A DNA stretch of 9,637 bases from Candidatus Methanophagales archaeon. GTDB lineage: Archaea; Halobacteriota; Syntropharchaeia; Alkanophagales; Methanospirareceae. The notes below the pieces were generated by a model that worked only from the letters and a program-made list of their open reading frames with translations, was not told the origin of the DNA and searched no databases. This document shows positions 5,727 through 9,637 of the stretch, piece by piece (positions within the stretch are counted from its first letter, which is position 1; the number at the start of each line of letters is the position of its first letter). A program made the translations under genes and the position numbers. Location: NCBI GenBank assembly GCA_003601795.1, contig PIXU01000086.1, forward strand, positions 1 through 9,637. Reading direction: 5' to 3'.

Positions 5727-8700
5727 ATGCAGGTCTTACATGCAGTATGGGACGGAAATAAAGGAGGACTTTTTCTCTGGGCAGAATCTTCCACTATGCC
5801 AACAGCAGTTCCAAAAAGTCGCGGTCGGAAGCCAAAGAAGCCCAAAATAAAAACACATCCTTTTGCACTACCTGCCACGGAGTTAAGAGAACTTATCGGG
5901 GATATTTCCGATAAAACATGTTTAAAGTCTGCGAAGTTTGAAAAGCGAACTTTTCTCTTACCCTCCACACAAAAAGGTCCGCTGCCCTCACCGTGGCTGA
6001 TTCGGGAAGACGAAGACGATTACGGCACTGATAAAGCAACCGGGTTAGCGGGATGGAATATTGAGGCATTGCTTTTCGAGCCTTATTCGGCATTTAATTT
6101 CTTAGTCGGGCTGCCGGAGCAGCCTTCCCGTGGCTTTGCTTTCGGTAGTTCCTTACGATTCTGGATAGGAGCGGCAAAGTTCTCACTTGAACTTATTGCG
6201 AGACAGCAGTTTACGCCTTCAATCAAAGTTGGGGAACATGACTTCCGGGCTGCATGGGAAGCGGTGATTACAGAGGAGGACTCAGAACGCGTGCAAGCAC
6301 TGGTAGAGGCGATGCCACCAAGCTGCCGGGCATTCTCAGACAAAGATAAATCGCAGTTGCTATCGCCGGCAGGCTTGGTTTTGAGTTTTGTTAATCAAAC
6401 GGTAGACGCATTTATACGTGAAAGTTTAGCATCCACTTCGCTACTTCCACCTCGTCGTGGGCGCCGTCCCAAAGTTGTCCCTTTACTGGAACAGTGGCTC
6501 TCTGCACTCTCAACATCAACAGGGAACACTGTTCTTACGGCACCTGCCGAAGTATTAAGCACCTTTTACAGCGAGCTACAAGCATGGCTCACGCAACTTC
6601 AGCCCGTGGCGCCGGATGCACCGTTTCGCACCTGTTTTAGGCTTGAACCTCCTTCTGCGTCAGATTTAGGGTTAGAATCAGAGTCAGAGTCAGGCAATGT
6701 AGAAAACTGGGAAGTCCGCTTTTTCCTTCAGGCAAAAGACGACCGGAGTCTGCTGGTTCCCGCTGAGAAGGTGTGGAAAGCGAGGTCAAGCACGCTTACT
6801 TTTCTCAAACGAAGGTTTGAAAATCCACAGGAACAATTGCTCGCAGATCTGGGAAATGCATCCCGTACTTTTCCCGCTATTGAGCAGAGTTTGCAAACGG
6901 CACGCCCGGAGGGTTTGGAACTGAACGCAGAGCAGGCTTATTCTTTTCTGCGTGAGTCGGCACCACTTCTGGAGCAGAGTGGTTTCGGTGTCCTCCTTCC
7001 ATCGTGGTGGGAAAAACCTGCTGCTCGTATGGGCGTAAAACTTAAGCTGAAGCCTGCATCTGGGAAGTCAGGTGCAAGTGGTAAAGTGGAGACTTCGGGA
7101 CTTTTTGGTGTCAGAGGGATTATCACTTATGACTGGGAGGTGGCGATAGGAGATGAAACGATTTCTGAGAATGAGTTCGAGCAGTTAGCCGGGCTGAAGG
7201 TGCCTCTGGTTCGGGTACGGGGGCAGTGGGTGGAATTGCGACCAGAGGACGTGGAAACGGCAATCGAATTTTTCAAAAAGAAGCACGGTAGCGGTGAGAT
7301 GACCTTGGGCGAGGCGATGCAGCTTGGGTTGGGCGGAGGTGCAGAGGCTGTAGAGACCGAAGTAGGGCTTCCCATAGTGGATGTGGAGGCAGAGGGCTGG
7401 CTCGAAGATATGTTGGACAGTCTTTCTAAAGGCGAAGGAGTTAAGATGACACCTATTAAGGCGCCGAAAACCTTCAAAGGCAAGCTCCGCCTATATCAGA
7501 TAAAAGGTGTCTCCTGGCTCGCATATCTCAATAAATTCGGGCTTGGTGCTTGCTTGGCAGACGATATGGGTTTAGGGAAGACCATCGAGTTAATCGCTTT
7601 TCTTCTACATGAACGTTCCAGCGTTTCGGGTAAACGAGGAAAGAAGTTTTCCATTGCACCAACACTTCTAATCTGCCCTATGTCGGTAGTGGGCAACTGG
7701 CAAAAGGAGGTTGAACGTTTTGCACCATCGCTTAAAGTCATGATTCATCACGGTGCCGATAGACTCACGGGGAAGAAGTTCGGTAGGGAAGCGAAGAAGA
7801 ACGACCTCGTCATCTGCACTTACGCACTGGCGCATCGAGACGAAGATACACTTTCTGCGGTTCACTGGCAGCATATCGTGCTGGACGAGGCGCAGAATAT
7901 TAAAAATCCCGCTGCTAAACAGACGCAGGCGATAAAGAAGCTCAAAGCCACACACCGAATCGCACTCACCGGGACGCCGGTAGAAAACCGCCTGTCGGAA
8001 CTCTGGTCTATCATGGACTTCCTCAACCCCGGATACCTGAAATCCGCACAACATTTCCGCACGAACTTCGCCTTACCAATTGAGAAATACCGAAAAAAGG
8101 AGCGTGCCGAAGTGCTTCGCCGCATAGTTCAGCCCTTTGTCCTCCGACGTGTGAAAACCGACCCTAAAGTTATCAATGATTTACCGGAGAAGATGGAGAT
8201 GAAAGTTTACTACAACCTCACGCGCGAGCAGGCATCGCTTTACGAGGCTGTGGTTTCGGAGATGCTCGATAGAATAGAGAACTCCGAAGGAATCGAACGT
8301 AAGGGGCTGGTGCTGGCTACTTTGATGAAGCTGAAGCAAATCTGCAATCATCCTGCGCTGTTCCTCCAGGACGGCAGCATCTTGGAAGGACGTTCCGGAA
8401 AACTCGCCCGGCTGGAAGAGATGCTTGAGGAGGTGCTTGCCGAGGGCGACAAAGCACTGATTTTCACGCAGTTCGCGGGAATGGGTGCTATGCTGCGGCA
8501 CTATTTACAGGAGAAGTTAGGGGGCGAGACGCTGTTCTTGCATGGGGGGACACCAAAGAAGCAGCGAGATGTTATGATTCAGCGTTTCCAGAGTGACCTT
8601 CAAGGACCACCGCTATTTGTTCTTTCACTCAAGGCAGGTGGGCTTGGACTCAACCTGACTGCTGCGAATCATGTCTTCCACTTTGACCGGTGGTGGAATC

Positions 8701-8939
8701 CCGCAGTTGAGAATCAGGCAACGGACCGCGTTTTTCGTATAGGGCAGAAGAAAAACGTTCAGGTTCATAAGTTCGTCTGCATCGGCACGCTTGAGGAGCG
8801 CATAGACCAGATGATAGAGCAGAAAAAGGAACTGGCGGACGCTATTATCAGTGCTGGCGAGGCATGGCTCACGGAATTATCAACAGAGCAGCTTAAAGAG
8901 GTGTTTACGCTGAGTCATGATGCGGTGGAACCCAGCTAA
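5727..8939 (+). CDS. SNF2-family DEAD/H-type DNA translocase, bacterial/archaeal stand-alone class
   Basis: The protein has 1070 residues from the ATG at 5727. The N-terminal half opens with LHAVW and LFLWAE and later has LEPP, WEVRFFLQAKDDRSLLVPAEKVW and GFGVLLPSWW, as in the SNF2-associated (DUF3670-like) region of prokaryotic Swi2/Snf2 proteins. The C-terminal half is a complete two-lobed SNF2 motor. It has LRLYQIKGVSWL at about 586, motif I DDMGLGKT (612-619), motif II DEAQ (720-723), motif III LTGTP (747-751), FTQFAGM and LHGGTPKKQRD (motif IV region), LSLKAGGLGLNL (966-977) and RVFRIGQ (1001-1007) with the arginine finger. It should be an ATP-driven double-stranded DNA translocase or remodeller, close to the crystallised Sulfolobus Rad54-like enzyme. 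No nuclease domain or SWIM zinc finger is visible. Its role (repair, transcription recycling or defence) cannot be inferred from the neighbours, which are a transporter and an antitoxin. A Ser-Glu hexanucleotide repeat occurs at 6675-6692. Confidence 0.93.
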   Translation: MQVLHAVWDGNKGGLFLWAESSTMPTAVPKSRGRKPKKPKIKTHPFALPATELRELIGDISDKTCLKSAKFEKRTFLLPSTQKGPLPSPWLIREDEDDYGTDKATGLAGWNIEALLFEPYSAFNFLVGLPEQPSRGFAFGSSLRFWIGAAKFSLELIARQQFTPSIKVGEHDFRAAWEAVITEEDSERVQALVEAMPPSCRAFSDKDKSQLLSPAGLVLSFVNQTVDAFIRESLASTSLLPPRRGRRPKVVPLLEQWLSALSTSTGNTVLTAPAEVLSTFYSELQAWLTQLQPVAPDAPFRTCFRLEPPSASDLGLESESESGNVENWEVRFFLQAKDDRSLLVPAEKVWKARSSTLTFLKRRFENPQEQLLADLGNASRTFPAIEQSLQTARPEGLELNAEQAYSFLRESAPLLEQSGFGVLLPSWWEKPAARMGVKLKLKPASGKSGASGKVETSGLFGVRGIITYDWEVAIGDETISENEFEQLAGLKVPLVRVRGQWVELRPEDVETAIEFFKKKHGSGEMTLGEAMQLGLGGGAEAVETEVGLPIVDVEAEGWLEDMLDSLSKGEGVKMTPIKAPKTFKGKLRLYQIKGVSWLAYLNKFGLGACLADDMGLGKTIELIAFLLHERSSVSGKRGKKFSIAPTLLICPMSVVGNWQKEVERFAPSLKVMIHHGADRLTGKKFGREAKKNDLVICTYALAHRDEDTLSAVHWQHIVLDEAQNIKNPAAKQTQAIKKLKATHRIALTGTPVENRLSELWSIMDFLNPGYLKSAQHFRTNFALPIEKYRKKERAEVLRRIVQPFVLRRVKTDPKVINDLPEKMEMKVYYNLTREQASLYEAVVSEMLDRIENSEGIERKGLVLATLMKLKQICNHPALFLQDGSILEGRSGKLARLEEMLEEVLAEGDKALIFTQFAGMGAMLRHYLQEKLGGETLFLHGGTPKKQRDVMIQRFQSDLQGPPLFVLSLKAGGLGLNLTAANHVFHFDRWWNPAVENQATDRVFRIGQKKNVQVHKFVCIGTLEERIDQMIEQKKELADAIISAGEAWLTELSTEQLKEVFTLSHDAVEPS

Positions 8940-8967
8940 AAACCACGAGATTTTAAAATAAATTGTT

Positions 8968-9030
8968 GACACAGATTAACGCTTGTGGGCTCTGCCCACG
9001 TCTCCGCAAGCCCTGAAAGGGCTTAATTAA
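8968..9030 (-). repeat. Two-hairpin element, copy 3 (inverted relative to copy 2)
   Basis: Read on the minus strand, hairpin 1 is AAGCCCT-ttc-AGGGCTT (9024-9008), the linker is GCGGAGAC (9007-9000) and hairpin 2 is GTGGGC-aga-GCCCAC (8999-8985). TTAAT (minus) occurs at both borders (9030-9026 and 8979-8975), as in copy 2. It matches copy 2 at 60 of 63 positions. It lies between the converging ends of the SNF2 and antitoxin-like genes, and ACACAGAT words flank it on both sides. Confidence 0.8.
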
Positions 9031-9077
9031 CACAGATGATAAAAATCAACAATGTTAAACTTAAATCTTCACAATTT

Positions 9078-9105
9078 CTCGTGAAAATCTGTGTAATCTT
9101 GTGGT
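9078..9105. repeat. Phased intergenic repeat (ACCACAAGATTACACAGATT type)
   Basis: On the minus strand, CCACAAGATTA, CACAGATTTT and CACGAGAAAT follow one another at 10-11-bp steps. They match the words that border copies 2 and 3 of the two-hairpin element. The tract starts directly after the antitoxin-like gene. Function unknown. Confidence 0.5.
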
Positions 9106-9118
9106 TTAATCTTTGCTT

Positions 9119-9313
9119 TCACAAACTTTCTTTTAATAAGTCCAGGACTTTTTTGAATCTCCCCGCTTCGAAATCCTCTCTGCTTTCTTTTATTTGTTCC
9201 ATCAATTCAGGGTCTGAAAGAACTTCAAGCGTTGATTTCATTGATTCGTACTCATCGGTGGATATGGTCATCCAGCGCGCCTTATGCTCTCCGAATGTTT
9301 CTATCTCCCCCAT
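9119..9313 (-). CDS. Small antitoxin-like protein (Phd/YefM- or RelB-type), no toxin gene beside it
   Basis: This is a 64-residue acidic, helix-rich protein. The order ISTDEYESMKSTLEVL, SDPELMEQI, KESREDFEAGRF resembles the C-terminal toxin-binding part of many archaeal and bacterial antitoxins of RelE/ParE-type modules (SLEEYE...LEILSDPELM...I..S..D...G is the recalled pattern). The N-terminal DNA-binding part is very short, about 15 residues (MGEIETFGEHKARWM), so it may lack autoregulatory DNA binding. The toxin normally follows the antitoxin, but the DNA downstream (9118-9040) holds only repeats and no open frame, so this is an orphan. A TATA box (TTTAAATA) 34 bp before the ATG suggests it is expressed from a nearly leaderless transcript. 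The start ATG at 9313 is followed by a fully antitoxin-like frame with no internal stop. Exact family uncertain. Confidence 0.6.
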   Translation of the reverse strand: MGEIETFGEHKARWMTISTDEYESMKSTLEVLSDPELMEQIKESREDFEAGRFKKVLDLLKESL

Positions 9314-9341
9314 GTTATCAATACCTATTATTACTCTGAAC

Positions 9342-9351
9342 GGTATTTAAA
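9342..9351 (-). promoter_or_regulatory. TATA box for the antitoxin-like gene
   Basis: On the minus strand the sequence is ATTTAAATAC, a near-consensus archaeal TATA box. Its centre is about 34 bp before the ATG at 9313, predicting a start around 9320 and a leader of only a few bases. No ribosome binding site would then be needed. Confidence 0.5.
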
Positions 9352-9378
9352 TGTTTGGTTGATTGAAGTCACGGACGT

Positions 9379-9412
9379 CGTTTTGAAAAACGGGGCATCG
9401 GCGCCGATGCCC
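9379..9412. other. Tandem hairpin and 20-bp perfect palindrome
   Basis: GGGCATCGGCGCCGATGCCC (9393-9412) is a perfect 20-bp palindrome. As RNA or ssDNA it folds into eight pairs around GCGC. Directly before it, CGTT-ttgaaa-AACG (9379-9392) forms a smaller hairpin. The palindrome could be an operator for a dimeric protein, a transcript-end hairpin for something to the left, or another mobile-element end. No T-tract follows. Confidence 0.5.
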
Positions 9413-9575
9413 AAGAATTATGTTATAATCGGATTACTTGCTCTTTATGTTTATATTCCGGCGCAGGGAGTTATAGAACAAATGAGATTAGTTTAATTTG
9501 TATATTACTATTCAGTAGCTAACATTTTTTAAACGTTGCACCACCATTTAAAAAGGTTTAATGGAGGTGAACAAT
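9413..9575 (+). promoter_or_regulatory. Leader and promoter region of the gene at the right edge
   Basis: The stretch is A/T-rich. TTTTTTAAAC (9525-9534) is a plausible TATA box, which would give a start near 9555. GGAGGTGA (9563-9570) is a strong Shine-Dalgarno, eight bases (from GGAGG) before the GTG at 9576. ATTTAAAAAG (9546-9555) is a second A/T box but is too close to be used together with that Shine-Dalgarno. An open frame crosses 9359-9496 (plus) but has no ribosome binding site, and I do not call it a gene. Confidence 0.45.
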
Positions 9576-9637
9576 GTGCAAACCCATACATATCTACAAG
9601 AAACCATATTGAAGCTATTCGTAGAAATAGATTTGAA
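9576..9637 (+). CDS. Start of an unrecognised protein, cut by the window end
   Basis: The frame is open to the end of the window and gives about 20 residues: MQTHTYLQETILKLFVEIDL if GTG at 9576 is the start. The GGAGG at 9563-9567 is spaced ideally for this GTG. ATG at 9561 is in the same frame but would contain the Shine-Dalgarno inside the coding region. ATG at 9574 is in another frame and stops after 12 codons. The helix-like opening reminded me weakly of some DDE transposase N-termini, but 20 residues are not enough to name a family. Confidence 0.5.
   Translation, partial: MQTHTYLQETILKLFVEIDL

Noticed and set aside
600..9030. Composite transposon bounded by the 63-bp inverted copies
   Set aside because: No transposase lies between the copies, each copy has its own TTAAT flanks, and the contents (a transporter, a cofactor kinase) look chromosomal.
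9574..9612. 12-codon peptide starting at ATG 9574
   Set aside because: It stops almost at once, and the same Shine-Dalgarno is equally well placed for GTG 9576, whose frame stays open to the window end.

Overview
The window looks like chromosomal DNA of a methanogen-related archaeon. The evidence is a probable methanofuran-biosynthesis kinase (MfnE type), a DUF1670 protein, a DUF1614 membrane protein, A/T-rich TATA-box-like sequences before several genes and short leaders. It would fit the ANME-1/Syntrophoarchaeia side of the Methanomicrobia-like lineages, but that placement is an impression from family recall, not a computed result.

Layout. At the left edge lies a DUF1670 helix-turn-helix gene, split by a 44-bp insert made of two hairpins (139-184). 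A 63-bp copy of a related two-hairpin element (600-662) follows. Next come five genes on the minus strand, read right to left: an ABC ATPase (5644-4982), two paralogous MacB/FtsX-type permeases (4942-3752 and 3752-2565, joined by a TAATG overlap), a DUF1614 multi-spanning membrane protein (2396-1701) and the MfnE-like kinase (1467-769). The first three form a clear operon for an ABC transporter of the MacB/LolCDE superfamily. The other two are separated from it, and from each other, by 168-233 bp gaps rich in short degenerate repeats, so they may be transcribed separately. Divergent from the transporter is a long SNF2-family helicase gene (5727-8939), with a perfect Shine-Dalgarno sequence fixing its start. 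An inverted, nearly identical copy of the 63-bp two-hairpin element follows (8968-9030). Then come a solitary 64-residue antitoxin-like gene on the minus strand (9313-9119), a 20-bp perfect palindrome (9393-9412), and the first codons of a plus-strand gene that runs off the right edge (9576 onward).

The most interesting signal is the two-hairpin element. The three copies share one architecture (17-nt hairpin, 8-nt linker, second GC-rich hairpin). The copy inside DUF1670 differs from the other two mainly by compensatory base-pair changes, which suggests that the fold, not the sequence, is maintained. One copy broke a gene at an exact point, and its removal would restore the reading frame. The other two sit between convergent gene ends, bracket 8.3 kb in inverted orientation, and each interrupts a roughly 10-bp-phased ACACAGATTA-type repeat with an apparent TTAAT duplication. 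That phased repeat recurs in degenerate form in most of the intergenic gaps. No CRISPR array, tRNA, rRNA or complete transposase gene was seen.
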